From Amia ocellicauda (lineage: Eukaryota > Chordata > Actinopteri > Amiiformes > Amiidae), in contig NC_089866.1 in NCBI RefSeq assembly GCF_036373705.1, positions 20,808,501 to 20,872,500 of the forward strand: a stretch of 64,000 bases of DNA, in the 5' to 3' direction. Made by a program: the position numbers and the translations under genes. Of this stretch, positions 48,401 to 59,806 are shown in pieces (position 1 is the stretch's first letter; every line of letters begins with the position of its first letter). A model generated the notes under the pieces. The model was not told where the DNA came from and did not search any database. It saw nothing but the letters and a program-made list of their open reading frames with translations.

Positions 48401-51400
48401 AATAACTTACTAAAGAACCAAAAAAGTAATATCTAAGCAGATTGTTAATTAAATTAAGGTTCAATCAAGAGCTCGGTTGGAACAAAAACCAGCAGGGTAG
48501 CGGGAACTCCAGGACCAGGGTTGGGAACCCCTGGTCTAAACTATCGTAATAGAGATTTTCACATGGTGTAGGCCTACATTTCTGTAGGATGAGTACTGGA
48601 AAGGGACAGGCTTATTTCCTGTTAATCATAATACAGCTCAACATTTATTTTTTAAATGTTCAGTATTCTGTTAAACTAACATTTTTCACAATGCTTACAA
48701 AAGGGAGCTGTAGACACCTATGTGGGGCTACAGCAGACACAGCTATGGAAGTTTCCATTTTGGATTTCCCAGCAGGGCATGTGTTGTATATATATAGCTG
48801 TGACAAGTATGTCAGACGCTTGACTGGGTGTATTTCCGTGCTGGATATGATCCTGTCCCTGGGTTGAAGCCGGTCAGGCTGGGGAGAACACACAACCTGA
48901 TACACACTACCTCATTCTTCCTCTCTCTCAGTTCTGTTGGCACGCAGAGTTAAAAACTGACACATTATATGAGGTCACATGACCTCTTCAAGTGCACTTC
49001 TACAGGCCAAAGAATAACACATTTTTTTATATACATGACACCTGATCATGATTTTCTTTTCTTTTTTTATTAACCACTGCACAACCACTGTCTCTGGGTC
49101 CATGCTATTATAATAATAAAGTTAGGTTTCAGAATGAAATCCAAATTTTGCGCAAATGACAAAACTGGTCATTAGAGCCACCCAGATTTGTCTTTGTAAT
49201 TTTTAAGTGTTTAAAAGTTTTGATTTATAATGAAGCCTTAATGTATGATCTCATTAACAAGTTTTAACAGACATAAATGTTAATTAATGGAGTGTGCTGG
49301 AAGTCAAATAATAAAGCCTTTTAACTTCAAAGCAGAGACATGATTTATCTGCATAAAACAAAACTGTAAACCAGCTTGGTTCAGCACAGTTCACCCAGTG
49401 AAGACTGACCTCAGGAAGAAAGGATGCAGAGTAAATGCATAACAACTACTAAATTCAACTATTGCTAAATACACTGCCACTGCTCTTCCCAAGCATCTCC
49501 CACCACAGTGCTACTTAGATTCACAGTGACAGGATTCGTCCTATGTTGATGGCTGCCATGGCTACACTGGAATTATATAGCATGCTCCTCGTATAAGATG
49601 CCCACACACAGAGAGCAGCTGACACGACAAAGGGTTTGAGTTAAGTATTTGGCATCCCAATATCATACATTAATAATGCTGCATGGCCCTGGCAAAGGGG
49701 TTTGTAAATCCACAATTCCTCCTCATGGAGAACAATAGACAATACTGCAGAATAAAGAAATCCGCAGAGAAATAAAACCTTTGCAACTTAATTATTAGAC
49801 AACGGCTTTACTAGACAAATGAAATTAGATTAAAAAAAAACATTTTATTTAAAGCCATTTTTTCCAGTACAGTATTCAAGCATTACATAAGGACATTCGA
49901 AATGTACCATCATTATTATTCACTGAACCCACACAGTAACGGGTCCTGCCGGCGGCTCATTATTATGCACTGAAATACACCATTGTGTGTGTGGATGCTG
50001 CACAAGAGACTCTCTCACAGCCCTGCGCTGTTCAGCCAGGAATCTGTGTGGAGAGGACTTGAAGCTGCAAAGCCATTTTTCACCCCGGAGATCAGAGAGG
50101 AAGCAAACTAATCAATATCAGCCTCTCTGTTCTCTTTTCTCTCTCAGTTAATGGAAGCCCCGGGCTCATAAAACGCTGTGAATGCTGGACTACCCATGCT
50201 TATTATTATTACAAGGGACAGTACACTAACTCCATCCTTAGTATCTGAATTACATCGCTGATCTTGAAGCTTTTTAAAAAATGTCAATCTCTGTACATGG
50301 GTGGTTTCTTATGTAAGTGTTGAAGGCCGCAGCTGAAGTGCACACTGTAAACAGGAGGCAGGGTTGAACTAATGAATCCAGACCACCGAGACCAGGAATA
50401 TTTTTCAGTTGGGGTGAGACAAGGGCACCGTTGTTGTCCCTCTTATAACAAGCAGAATAATACTGCAGAGATTCCGTGATGCCAAGTAGCTAAACACAGG
50501 TTTCCTCTAATACGAGTGCAGTCATAATGAATATAGGCACAATTAACTTGGCTAACTTCTGTTTGTACAGGAGATAATGTGTGAATTAAACTGAAATGGG
50601 CAAACACTCCTTAACTGTTCACAGATATATAAAAATAAAATGAGATAGAAAATGTATTACCATTTAATGAACAGGCCCATACTGACTGAAAATAATTCAT
50701 ATTCAAGGCCAGCACAGTATTGACTTTCACAGCAGCTCTTCTGCAGGGTGGATAATTAAATAAGTGGGTGTACTAGATCTGATTAATTAGGCTTCTGCTT
50801 AATACACTAAAAACTGGTAGAACTACTTCCCATCCCACGCTCGGAGCTGCCTTGACTAAAGCCAGAAGATAAGCAATAACCCTAGTCTCAAAATTTGTTT
50901 TCCTAGTGAAGCACAGATATGCCTTGTGGCAATACTGCAGCAGAGTTTAAACCCAGAACTTGGCTTGATCAAAGCCAAAGAGTCAAATTCATAAATAAGT
51001 TTAATAATTGATATATTGTTTTTTTGTGTTATTTGTTTTAATGGATACATATTCCCTAGTATCTTTCAATTAACAGCTTGATATGGTTTGAAGATCAATA
51101 AATCTATCTCCTGCTCTGATTAAGAGCAAAACTGATTTTTACCTTCCTGCCTCTGCAGGTCCTCCTCAGTCATGCTGGTGTCCCTGAGGGAGAGGTTGGT
51201 GAGCAGGGTCTTGTTCTCCTCCTGCAGCTGAGCGATCTGGGACAGCAGGTCCTGGGCCTCCCCTCGCCACACATCCTCCACCAGCTCCAGCTCCTGAGCA
51301 CCGAGAGCAGGGATCAGCACGGACAGTACTCACTAACAACAATACGACTGGGACACACTGACACTTGCATTGATGCTCACTGCCCAGCTAGGACACAAAC

Positions 51401-53117
51401 ACAAACTGCTATGCCATACCGACTGAAATACAGTGTGTTATCCTTGATCCCATATCCTCAATATATATATATATATATTTTGGGGTACAGATGCATTTAA
51501 TATTACTACTACTTCTACTATTAGATAGTTACTTACATTTCTCCTGGGATTTAAAATTGGCCAAGCTAACTAATGTCCCTAGGAAAACTTCTGGAAACGT
51601 AATGGTTCCTCAAACCTTTGGGGAGGAAATGCTGAAGCCATGTTACTTTGTTTCCCCATGTCCACTTCCTGGCAATTAGCTTGGATACATTTGATCACTG
51701 AGTTTGTCAGTGGTGCTGCTCTACCTCCTTCGCCTTCCTTTTCTATTTCCTCTGTGCAGAACAGGAACCTGCTGAAAAAAATCAGCCCCATGGCTGTCAG
51801 GCAGGTAAAGCTACTTTATGTTCCCCCTAATTTCTGAGCCATTGATAGGGGAAACGACAAACAACACTCGAGGCACATACAAAAGATAATTATTCAAGAC
51901 CTGGAATAACAAGCAAATTCTGATGATCTGATCTGCTTCTTTGGCTTATATCTAAGGGGCATCCAGATTTACTGTGCATCAGTGAAGAAAGATCAGTGGG
52001 ACTATTTACCAAAGACAGACAGCCTCCTAAAATTTTGCCTGAAAAAAGTATGTGCCTTTCTACCTCTGTGTCTACTAAAAATTCGCAATGGATCTCAAAA
52101 TCTTAAATCTTTTAACAAGCAATTCCTAGCATATGGTTATGTTCAGAAAAGTATTTGCTAAAGTAAAAAATATATATGTTTAGGAGAGGCTGAGATAATC
52201 TAGGATCATTTTAAAGGACAAGAGGTCACAGGTTTCATTCTTGTTTGCAAGTAGGCTAAGCCAGGGTAAAATTATATTTCAGTTAAAAACACAAACATGC
52301 ATACAAAGGAATTGAGTAGTACAATACTAATACTAATTACCTGATCTCATGTTCTGTAATGCATTCCTATAATACTAGGTAATAATATCACAAAACCGGA
52401 TTATGGAGTTAATATTTTTCCTTTGTTCTAAAAGAAACTGTATTTAAAGATTTCAACGGATTTGAACTATTATTATCCACAGTAACTGGAGAGTAATCTT
52501 ATAGTAACTGGAGGGTGCAGAACATCTTATCAAAGACTGTGTTTGGTATGTGTCAACAGTACGTAAGATATGTGGTAATACATGCATGTGATATATTTTT
52601 GATTAAAACTTTGTTTAACTTTATATTAGGAGTCATCTACTTTTGTTCAGATTATGTATTTCATTAGCAAAAATACTGTATGTCCCGCAATCCAGGCATG
52701 TACCTGTCATCGCTGCAAGGCTCCTAAACGCCCTGGACAGCAGTGCAGACAGACAGACAGACAGACAGACAGGGGACAACATGACAACTGTTTTAGTGCC
52801 ACCCTCTGATTATCTGAAAGACAGCGAACCTTTTGGTGCTTCTTCTCCTTGTCCAGCCGGTCCATCCGCTCCAGCCGCAGCCGGTCCAGCTCCAGCCGCA
52901 GCTCCTCGGTCTCGGGGCTGGCGCTGCTCCGGCTGACCAGCACCTCCAGGATCTCCAGGACCCGGACCACTTTGGGCATCAGTTCCTCCAGCGCCTCGGA
53001 CCCGTGGCGGTCGATGATCCTCTCGAAATCGTGCCCCACCATTGCGGCAATGTCATACACGTCCATGACGGTCAGCTCCGTGGCGCTCTTGTGCAGCGCC
53101 GACCCGAAATCGTCCAT
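38996..53117 (-). CDS. RILPL1: RILPL1, RILP-like protein 1 (7 core coding exons, 391 aa, plus candidate insert exons)
   Basis: Effector of LRRK2-phosphorylated Rab8/10/12 at centrosome, cilium and lysosome. Core exons: 52830-53117, 51143-51293, 48072-48190, 47625-47843, 44227-44393, 44016-44114, 38996-39128, which close to 1176 nt ending in TGA (human 403 aa). The RH1 domain (about 10-95) contains ELTVMDVYDIAAMVGHDFERI. Long coiled coils follow (KHQK/ELELVEDVWRGEAQ, SERERQVMKKLKEVVDKQ, LMKINHDLRHKITVVEAQG). RH2 has RPRFTLQELRDVLHERNELK with R281, R283 and K300, matching human R291, R293 and K310. The tail is GIKRL/FSFFSRDKKR ... QEALQHL. Exon 1 uses a weak donor (AAAAG then GTTCGC) next to a (TGTC)n repeat. 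Between core exons 4 and 5 there are two, perhaps three, further phase-0 candidate exons, listed separately. Confidence 0.94.
39129..44015 (-). other. RILPL1: RILPL1 last intron (4.9 kb)
   Basis: The largest RILPL1 intron. It holds a (TTA)n microsatellite at 39391-39440, a short inverted repeat at 40111-40184, A- and T-runs at 41048-41063 and 41932-41943, and a CA run near 43232. No additional exon could be supported. Confidence 0.6.
45675..45815 (-). CDS. RILPL1: Candidate RILPL1 insert exon encoding an acidic, Gln-rich linker
   Basis: The minus-strand open segment is flanked by an acceptor at 45816-45817 (AATTCCAG) and a donor (ATATGG then GTAACC) at 45673-45674. Both ends are phase 0, so inclusion or skipping keeps RILPL1 in frame. 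It encodes IERFEPVQRLSLFPRIVE followed by an acidic stretch with five consecutive Gln and five consecutive Glu codons. Two shorter acceptors in the same frame (exon edges 45791 and 45761) are possible. The human counterpart of this place is a short acidic linker (as I recall, EEEPETEP-like), so some coding sequence here is expected. The ordered-looking first 18 residues are not something I recognise. Confidence 0.6.
46704..46784 (-). CDS. RILPL1: Candidate RILPL1 insert exon with Cys/His zinc-binding-like motif
   Basis: An 81-bp minus-strand segment between a good acceptor (GTGCTCTCACAG) and a strong donor (CCAG then GTAATC). Both ends are phase 0. It encodes 27 residues including VYICHEQNV and RCPKCRASQ, with Cys7, His8, Cys20 and Cys23 arranged like half or all of a small zinc-binding knuckle. 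It continues in frame into the 45675-45815 segment, so the joined product reads CRASQ then IERFEP. I know of no RILPL1 with such a motif. It could instead be a chance open exon or one from an unrecognised transcript. Confidence 0.5.
47463..47522 (-). CDS. RILPL1: Weak candidate RILPL1 insert exon (20 codons, CKC motif)
   Basis: A 60-bp minus-strand segment between an acceptor (CTGCTATTCCAG) and a donor (GCAG then GTATAC), phase 0 at both ends. It encodes GQFKKWPCKCQPSKSSVIVQ. It would sit between core exon 4 and the CHEQ/CPKC candidate exon and would add two further cysteines. The shortness means chance openness is quite possible. Confidence 0.25.
48191..51142 (-). other. RILPL1: RILPL1 intron between coiled-coil exons (3 kb)
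   Basis: AT-rich intron. Apart from the solo MITE arm no exon, RNA gene or structured repeat was recognised. Confidence 0.5.
48470..48540 (-). repeat. Solo arm of the foldback MITE family
   Basis: 'ggttggaacaaaaaccagca' followed closely by 'ctccaggaccagggttggga' matches the right arm of the complete foldback element at 59881-60053. Only one arm is seen here. It lies in RILPL1 intron 2. Confidence 0.7.
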
Positions 53118-53470
53118 GACTGGCGGCTCCGTCTCCTGCTAATACAGATCGGATCCGGTTGTGTGCGTTTCCCACAGCAGGACAAACTTCCTCCGCCTAA
53201 CTGAAGAAGCCCGCATTAACGCGTCTCTCTCAGATATTGTATTTCGACAGCTGGACCTGGACTTTTCTTTAGGCACATACTAATATAGCTGACAGTTTTG
53301 TCGCAGCCATTTTGTGGGGAATTGGAGATTAATGAGATAAAAACTGAAGCGGTTCCATTGCAATCCCAAATCTGCTGTGCCCCACTCGGGCTACATGGCA
53401 GGTACGCACTGCGCATGTGCCGAATCCCAGAAAGACAGCCGAGGTCGCCGCTGTGTTGTTGAGTCAACTT
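53118..53470 (-). promoter_or_regulatory. RILPL1: Probable RILPL1 promoter and 5' UTR
   Basis: A moderately GC-rich stretch lies directly upstream of the RILPL1 ATG (53115-53117), with CpGs and a ACTGCGCATGTGC-type NRF1-like site near 53407-53419. It falls off into an (AT)n repeat at 53519-53558. The start site is not determined. Confidence 0.45.
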
Positions 53471-53516
53471 GGAAACGACAGGGTTATAAATAGAACAGTG
53501 TGTGAACTGTATAGGC

Positions 53517-53562
<46 letters not shown>

Positions 53563-53827
53563 ATAATGCATCTATGCAACAGTGGCTTTTGTTTTTCAAA
53601 GCCAGTATTTTCTTAGATTTGTAATTGCGCTACATTGTTTGTTATGGATGTCCAGACTGTAGCTACAGGTTGTGCAAAACCATTTGTAAAATATTATTCT
53701 CAACTGTTATTTCTGAAGTGCATCTAATGATTAATTTACCTTTTGAAATTAAGTTTTTGTTTGTTTTAATTTAAGATATATTTTGTGTTTCTAATTACAA
53801 ATATGAAAACGTAATTTGGTCACATTA

Positions 53828-55457
53828 CAGTGCATCCGGAAAGTATTCACAGCGCTTCACTTTTTCCACATTTTGTTATTTTACAGCCTTATCCCAAAAT
53901 GGATAAAATTCATTATTTTCCTCACAATTCTACAAACAATACCCCATAATGACAACGTGAAAGAAGTCCGTTTGAAATCTTTGCAAATTTATTAAAAATA
54001 AAAAACAAATAAAGCACATGTACATAAGTATTCACAGCCTCTGCTCAATACTTTGTTGAAGCACCTTTGGCACCAATTACAGCCTCAAGTCTTTTTGAGT
54101 GTGATGCTACAAGCTTGGCACACCTATTTCTGGCCAGTTTCTCCCATTCTTCTTTGCAGGACCTCTCAAGCTCCCTCATGTTGGATGAGGAGTGTCTGCA
54201 CAGCCATTTTCAGATCTCTCCAGAGATGTTCAATCGGGTTCAAGTCTGGGCTCTGGCTGGGCCACTCAAGGACATTCACAGAGTTGTCCTGTAGCCACTC
54301 CTTTGTTATCTTGGCTGTGTGCTTAGGGTCGTTGTCCTGTTGGAAGATGAACCTTCGACCCAGTCTGAGGCCCAGAGCACTCTGGAGCAGGTTTTCACCA
54401 AGGATGTCTCTGTACATTGCTGCATTCAGCTTTCCCTCGATCCTGACTAGTCTCCCAGTTCCTGCTGCTGAAAAACATCCCCACAGCATGATGCTGCCAC
54501 CACCATGCTTCACTGTAGGGATGGTATTGGCCAGGTGATGAGCAGTGCATGGTTTCCTCCAGACATGACGCTTGCCGTTCAGGCCAAAGAGTTCAATCTT
54601 TGTTTCATCAGACCAGAGAATTTTGTTTCTCATTGTCCGGGAGTCCTTCAGATGCCTTTTGGCAAACTCCAGGCAGGCGGTCATGTGCCTTTTACTGAGG
54701 AGTGGCTTCCGTCTGGCCACTCTACCATACAGGCCTGATTGGTGGAGTGCTGCAGAGATGGTTGTTCTTCTGGAAGGTTCTCCTCTCTCCACAGAGACAC
54801 GCTGGAGCTCTGTCAGAGTGACCATCGGGTACTTGGTCACTTCCCTGACTAAGGCCCTTCTCCCCCGATCGCTCAGTTTGGCCGGGCGGCCAGCTCTAGG
54901 AAGAGTCCTGGTGGTTCCAAACTTCTTCCATTTATGGATGATGGAGGCCACTGTGCTCATTGGGACCTTCGATGCTGCAGAAATATTTCTGTACCCTTCC
55001 CCAGATCTGTGCCTCAATACAATCCTGTCTCAGAGGTCTACAAGACAATTCCTTGGACTTCATGGCTTGGTTTGTGCTCTAACATGCACTGTTAACTGTG
55101 GGACATTATATAGACAGGTGTGTGCCTTTCCAAATCATGTCCAATCAACTGAATTTACCACAGGTGGACTCCAATCAAGTTGTAGAAACATCTCAAGGAT
55201 GATCATTGGAAACAGGATGCACCTGAGCTCAATTTTGAGTGTCAAGGCTGTGAATACTTATGTACATGTGTTTTTTTTGTTTTTTATTTTTAATAAATTT
55301 GCAAAGATTTCAAACAAAATTCTTTCACGTTGTCATTATGAGGTATTGTTTGTAGAAAATTTAGGAAAATAATGAATTTAATCCATTTTGGAATAAGGCT
55401 GTAACATAACAAAATGTGGAAAAAGTGAAGCGCTGTGAATACTTTCCGGGTGCACTG
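53828..55457 (-). mobile_element. Tc1/mariner element A (1630 bp, TA flanked)
   Basis: Terminal inverted repeats start CAGTGCATCCGGAAAGTATT on the left and end with the near-identical reverse complement on the right. Both termini abut TA, the Tc1/mariner target-site duplication. The outer repeats continue through 'cttcactttttccacatttt' on both sides. The minus strand encodes a Tc1-type transposase, broken at both ends (separate entry). It is inserted upstream of RILPL1. Confidence 0.93.
54105..55075 (-). pseudogene. Tc1 transposase of element A, frameshifted at both ends
   Basis: The main open part (54166-55017) carries the Tc1 paired-like helix-turn-helix region (RHRSGEGYRNISAA, GRPAKLSDRGRRALV) and the DDE catalytic triad: D in LWSDETKIELFG, D in FIFQQDNDPKHTA, and E in NPIEHLWRDLK. 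The ATG side (MKSKELS, near 55065) is separated from it by a one-base insertion and a stop in the overlapping frame. On the C-terminal side a small deletion just after DLKMAV near 54195 shifts the frame to an early stop, while the original frame continues beyond (ELERSC KEEW). The catalytic core is intact but the protein is not. Confidence 0.9.
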
Positions 55458-55463
55458 TACATA

Positions 55464-56684
55464 CACTCACCTAAAGGATTATTAGGAACACCCTACTAAT
55501 ACTGTGTTTGACCCCCTTTCGCCTTCAGAACTGCCTTAATTCTACGTGGCATTGATTCAACAAGGTGCTGAAAGCATTCTTTAGAAATGTTGGCCCATAT
55601 TGATAGGATAGCATCTTGCAGTTGATGGAGATTTGTGGGATGCACATCCAGGGCACAAAGCTCCCGTTCCACCACATCCCAAAGATGCTCTATTGGGTTG
55701 AGATCTGGTGACTGTGGGGGCCAGTTTAGTACAGTGAACTCATTGTCATGTTCAAGAAACCAATTTGAAATGATTCCACCTTTGTGACATGGTGCATTAT
55801 CCTGCTGGAAGTAGCCATCAGAGGATGGGTACATGGTGGTCATAAAGGGATGGACATGGTCAGAAACAATGCTCAGGTAGGCCGTGGCATTTAAACGATG
55901 CCCAATTGGCACTAAGGGGCCTAAAGTGTGCCAAGAAAACATCCCCCACACCATTACACCACCACCAGCAGCCTACACAGTGGTAACAAGGCATGATGGA
56001 TCCATGTTCTCATTCTGTTTATGCCAAATTCTGACTCTACCATCTGAATGTCTCAACAGAAATCGAGACTCATCAGACCAGGCAACATTTTTCCAGTCTT
56101 CAACTGTCCAATTTTGGTGAGCTTGTGCAAATTGTAGCCTCTTTTTCCTATTTGTAGTGGAGATGAGTGGTACCCGGTGGGGTCTTCTGCTGTTGTAGCC
56201 CATCCGCCTCAAGGTTGTACGTGTTGTGGCTTCACAAATGCTTTGCTGCATACCTCGGTTGTAACGAGTGGTTATTTCAGTCAAAGTTGCTCTTCTATCA
56301 GCTTGAATCAGTCGGCCCATTCTCCTCTGACCTCTAGCATCAACAAGGCATTTTCGCCCACAGGACTGCCGCATACTGGATGATTTTCCCTTTTCACACC
56401 ATTCTTTGTAAACCCTAGAAATGGTTGTGCGTGAAAATCCCAGTAACTGAGCAGATTGTGAAATACTCAGACCGGCCCGTCTGGCACCAACAACCATGCC
56501 ACGCTCAAAATTGCTTAAATCACCTTTCTTTCCCATTCAGACATTCAGTTTGGAGTTCAGGAGATTGTCTTGACCAGGACCACACCCCTAAATGCATTGA
56601 AGCAACTGCCATGTGATTGGTTGGTTAGATAATTGCATTAATGAGAAATTGAACAGGTGTTCCTAATAATCCTTTAGGTGAGTG
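55464..56684 (-). mobile_element. Tc1/mariner element B (1221 bp, perfect terminal repeats, TA flanked)
   Basis: The 29-bp termini beginning CACTCACCTAAAGGATTATT are exact reverse complements of each other by eye, and TA flanks both ends. The left end lies only 6 bp from the right end of element A. The transposase frame is complete apart from one internal stop. Identical terminal repeats and a nearly open frame mark the youngest insertion in the window. Confidence 0.95.
55496..56536 (-). pseudogene. Tc1 transposase of element B, one amber codon from an open frame
   Basis: The minus-strand reading frame starts at ATG 56534-56536 (MGKKGDLSNFERGM) and runs 347 codons to the stop at 55496, interrupted only by TAG at 55973-55975. 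The two halves (187 and about 158 codons) are in the same frame. A CAG-to-TAG transition is the likely cause, since Gln is usual there after VTTV in relatives I know. N-terminal helix-turn-helix: GLSISQSAQLLGFSRTTISR. Catalytic residues: D in AWSDESRF, D in YFQQDNAPCHK, E in NPIEHLWDVVE. All are present. Confidence 0.93.
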
Positions 56685-56689
56685 TACAA

Positions 56690-57180
56690 TGGCACATACA
56701 TTTACTAGAGTTAATTGGTGAGAAACAAAATGTACTTCAAATGTCATTAGTGTTTACAGATAACCCCACATCTGTTTAATAAAATGTGTTTTTGAGCCAA
56801 TTACTAGAACAATGGAAAGGTAACTAAATGCGGGAGGGCATTTGTAACTGAAAATTAATATTTTAAAATTAAGACATATCTTTATCCTTCATTAATAATA
56901 TAGCAATCAGGTCAAAGTTTGTTAACATGATGGAAGCGAATCTCTGTCCTGTGCAATCAAAGCCCAACATCTTTAATACACCAATAAACGAGGGTTTACG
57001 TTGAAAAATAAAATATTGGAAACAAACCAAAACCCTTAATCATTATCAATGAGATGCTGATCTCTATTTGTGAGGTTTTAATGATTCAGTTGTTTAATTT
57101 TCTTTGCCTTGATTTATTCAGCATGCAATGTACCGTTATTAAACATAAGAAAACTGAATAATTCCTTTACAGAAATCTTA
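56690..57180. other. AT-rich intergenic sequence between Tc1 elements B and C
   Basis: No gene or element recognised; plain AT-rich sequence. Confidence 0.5.
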
Positions 57181-57655
57181 GATTGAGGTGCTGCTTCTAC
57201 TGCCACCCAGAGGTGACATCGTGTTTTTTATGGCTCAATGCTCTGTATCATCATCATATTGGGTCAATTTCAATGAACTCGCAGAGTTAGTACAGAGTGG
57301 ACTAGCTAGTACAGTACTAGGTCGGGATCATCCCCAGCTGCGGACTAAAGTTAGTACCCATTGCAACGAAAAAAGAGGCAGAGCAAAATTGCAGACTAGC
57401 TCATCCCCAATTTTAGTCCGATACTAAGGATTGTGTGTTGTTTTGCCACGAAGCAGGAAGTGAAGTCAGTGATGAGGCCGGGCCTCGCCTCAACTAGCAA
57501 ATCTGAGCAGAACACTGGTGGTGGCATGCTAATACTGCTGCGCTTTGGCAATGCCAATCGTGTAAAAATAAAAATGTAAATACTATATAACACGATAATG
57601 ATACATTGTTTTAGTAGCATAATACAATTTCTGCAGAAATGTTTTTTTTGTGACG

Positions 57656-57697
<42 letters not shown>

Positions 57698-57769
57698 TAC
57701 ATACATACATACATACACATACATACACATACACATACACACACATACATACACACACACACATACACA
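57656..57769. repeat. (AT)n/(AC)n/(ATAC)n compound microsatellite
   Basis: About 110 bp of alternating AT, then CA and CATA units, directly adjoining element C. Confidence 0.95.
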
Positions 57770-59310
57770 CAGTACTGCGTAAAAGTTTTAGGCAGGTGTG
57801 AAAAAATGCTGTAAAGTAAGAATGCTTTCAAAAATAGACATGTTAATAGATAATATTTATCAATTAACAAAATGCAAAGTGAGTGAACAGAAGAAAAATC
57901 GACATCAAATGCATACAGTGTGACCACCCTTTGCCTTCAAAACAGCATCAATTCTTTTAGGTACACTTGCACACAGTTTGTGAAGGAACTCGGCAGGTAG
58001 GTTGACCCAAACATCTTGGAGAACTAACCACAGTTCTTCTGTGGATTTAGGCAGCCTCAGTTGCTTCTCTCTCCATGTAATCCCAGACAGACTCGATAAT
58101 GTTGAGATCAGGGCTCTGTGGGGGCCATACCATCACTTCCAGGACTCCTTGTTCTTCTTTACGCTGAAGATAGTTCTTGATGACTTTCCCTGTATGTTTT
58201 GGTTGTCGATGTCATGCTGCAGAATACATCTGGGGCCAATCAGATGCCTCCCTGATGGTATTGCATGATGGATAAGCATCTGCCTGTACTTCTCAACATT
58301 GCGGAAACCATTCATTCTGATCAAATCCCCAACTCTATTTGCAGAAATGCAGCCCCAAACTTGCAAGGAACCTCCACCATGCTTTACTGTTGCCAGCAGA
58401 CACTCATTCGTGTACCGCTCCCCCAGACCTTCGGCGAACAACCTGCCTTCTGCTAGCCAAATATTTCAAATTTTGACTCAGTCTCATTTTCTGCACCCCA
58501 GTTCCTGTGTTTACGTGCATAATTGAGTCACTTGGCCTTGTTGCCATAGTGGAGGTATGTTTTTTTTGGCCGCAAGTCTTCCATGAAGGCCACTTCTGAC
58601 CAGACTTCTCCGGACAGTAGATGGGTGTACCAGGGTCCCACTGTTTTCTGCCAATTCTGAGCTGATGGCACTGATGGATACCTTCCGATTGCGAAGGGAA
58701 GTAAGCATGATGTGTCTCATCTGCTGCAGTAAGTTTCCTTGGCCGACCACTGCGTCTACGGTCCTCAATGTTGCCCGTTTCTTCGTGCTTCTTCAAAAAA
58801 GCTTGGACAGCACATCTGAAAACCCCTGTGTGCCTTGAAAAAAGACCTTGCTGATGCAGTATAACTACCTTGTGTCTTGTTGCTGATCTCAGTCTTGCCA
58901 TGGTGTATGACTTTTAACAGTGAACTGTCTTCAGCCACCTCACCTTGTTAGCTGAGGTTGGCTGTTCCTCACCCAGTTTTATTCCTCCTACACAGCTGTT
59001 TCTGTTTCAGTTAATGATTGTGTTTCAACCTACATATTGAATTGATGATCATTAGCACCTGTTCGGTGTTTAATCATACACCTGACTATATGCCTACAAA
59101 ATCCCTGACTTTGTGCAAGTGTACCTAGAAGAATTGATGCTGTTTTGAAGGCAAAGGGTAGTCACACAAAATATTAATTTGATGTAGATTTTTCTTCTAT
59201 TCACTCACTTTGCATTTTGTTAATTGATAAATATAATCTATTAACATGTCTAAAGCATGCTTACTTTATAGCATTTCTTCACACCTGCCTAAAACTTTTG
59301 AACAGTACTG
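57770..59310 (-). mobile_element. Tc1/mariner element C (about 1540 bp, roughly 210-bp terminal repeats)
   Basis: The left end reads CAGTACTG then AAAAGTTTTAGGCAGGTGTG. The right end is its reverse complement, and the similarity extends inwards about 210 bp on each side (through 'caattaacaaaatgcaaagt' and 'ccctttgccttcaaaacagc') with scattered mismatches. Both ends abut CA/TG microsatellite sequence, so the TA duplication cannot be confirmed. The transposase on the minus strand is decayed. Confidence 0.88.
58133..58901 (-). pseudogene. Tc1 transposase of element C, multiple frameshifts
   Basis: The start MARLRSATRHKVVILHQQGL is followed by RRRSGRPRKLTAADETHH. The reading then moves to a second frame (SAISSELAENSG ... 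SLVRSGLHGRLAAKK) and, after 58441, to a third piece (LLATVKHGGGSLQVWGCIS, then ILQHDIDNQNIQG where relatives have a D-N-D-P-K-H box). The second catalytic region is therefore mutated, and the last part with the Glu is missing or unrecognisable. It is inactive. Confidence 0.82.
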
Positions 59311-59333
59311 TGTGTGTGTGTGTACACACACAC

Positions 59334-59806
59334 ACACCGATCAGCCATAACTTTATGACCACCTGCCTAATATTGTGTAGGTCCCCTTTTTCCACCAAAA
59401 CAGCCCTGACCCGTCGAGGCATGGACTCCACTAGACCTCTGAAGGTGTGCTGTGGTATCTGGCACCAAGACGTTAGCAGCAGATCCTTTAAGTCCTGTAA
59501 GTTGCAAGGTGGGGCCTCCATGGATCGGACTTGTTTGTCCAGCACATCCCACAGATGCTCGATTGGTTTGAGATCTGGGGAATTTGGAGGCCAAGTCAAC
59601 ACCTTGAACTCGTGATTCATCAGACCAGGCCACCTTCTTCCATTGCTCTGTGGTCCAGTTCTGATGCTCACGTGCCCATTGTAGGACAACTTTGAGGACA
59701 AAATGTTCACTTGCTGCCTAATATATCCCACCCACTGACAGGTGCCATGATAATGAGATTATCATTGTTATTCACCTGTCAGTGGTCATAATGTTATGGC
59801 TGATTG

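Noticed and set aside
54572-55372. 266-codon plus-strand frame over Tc1 element A
   Set aside because: Antisense of the transposase; the transposase strand carries the recognisable catalytic motifs.
57396-57927. Open frames rich in Tyr-Ile and Cys-Val repeats
   Set aside because: Translations of the (AT)n/(AC)n microsatellite, not genes.
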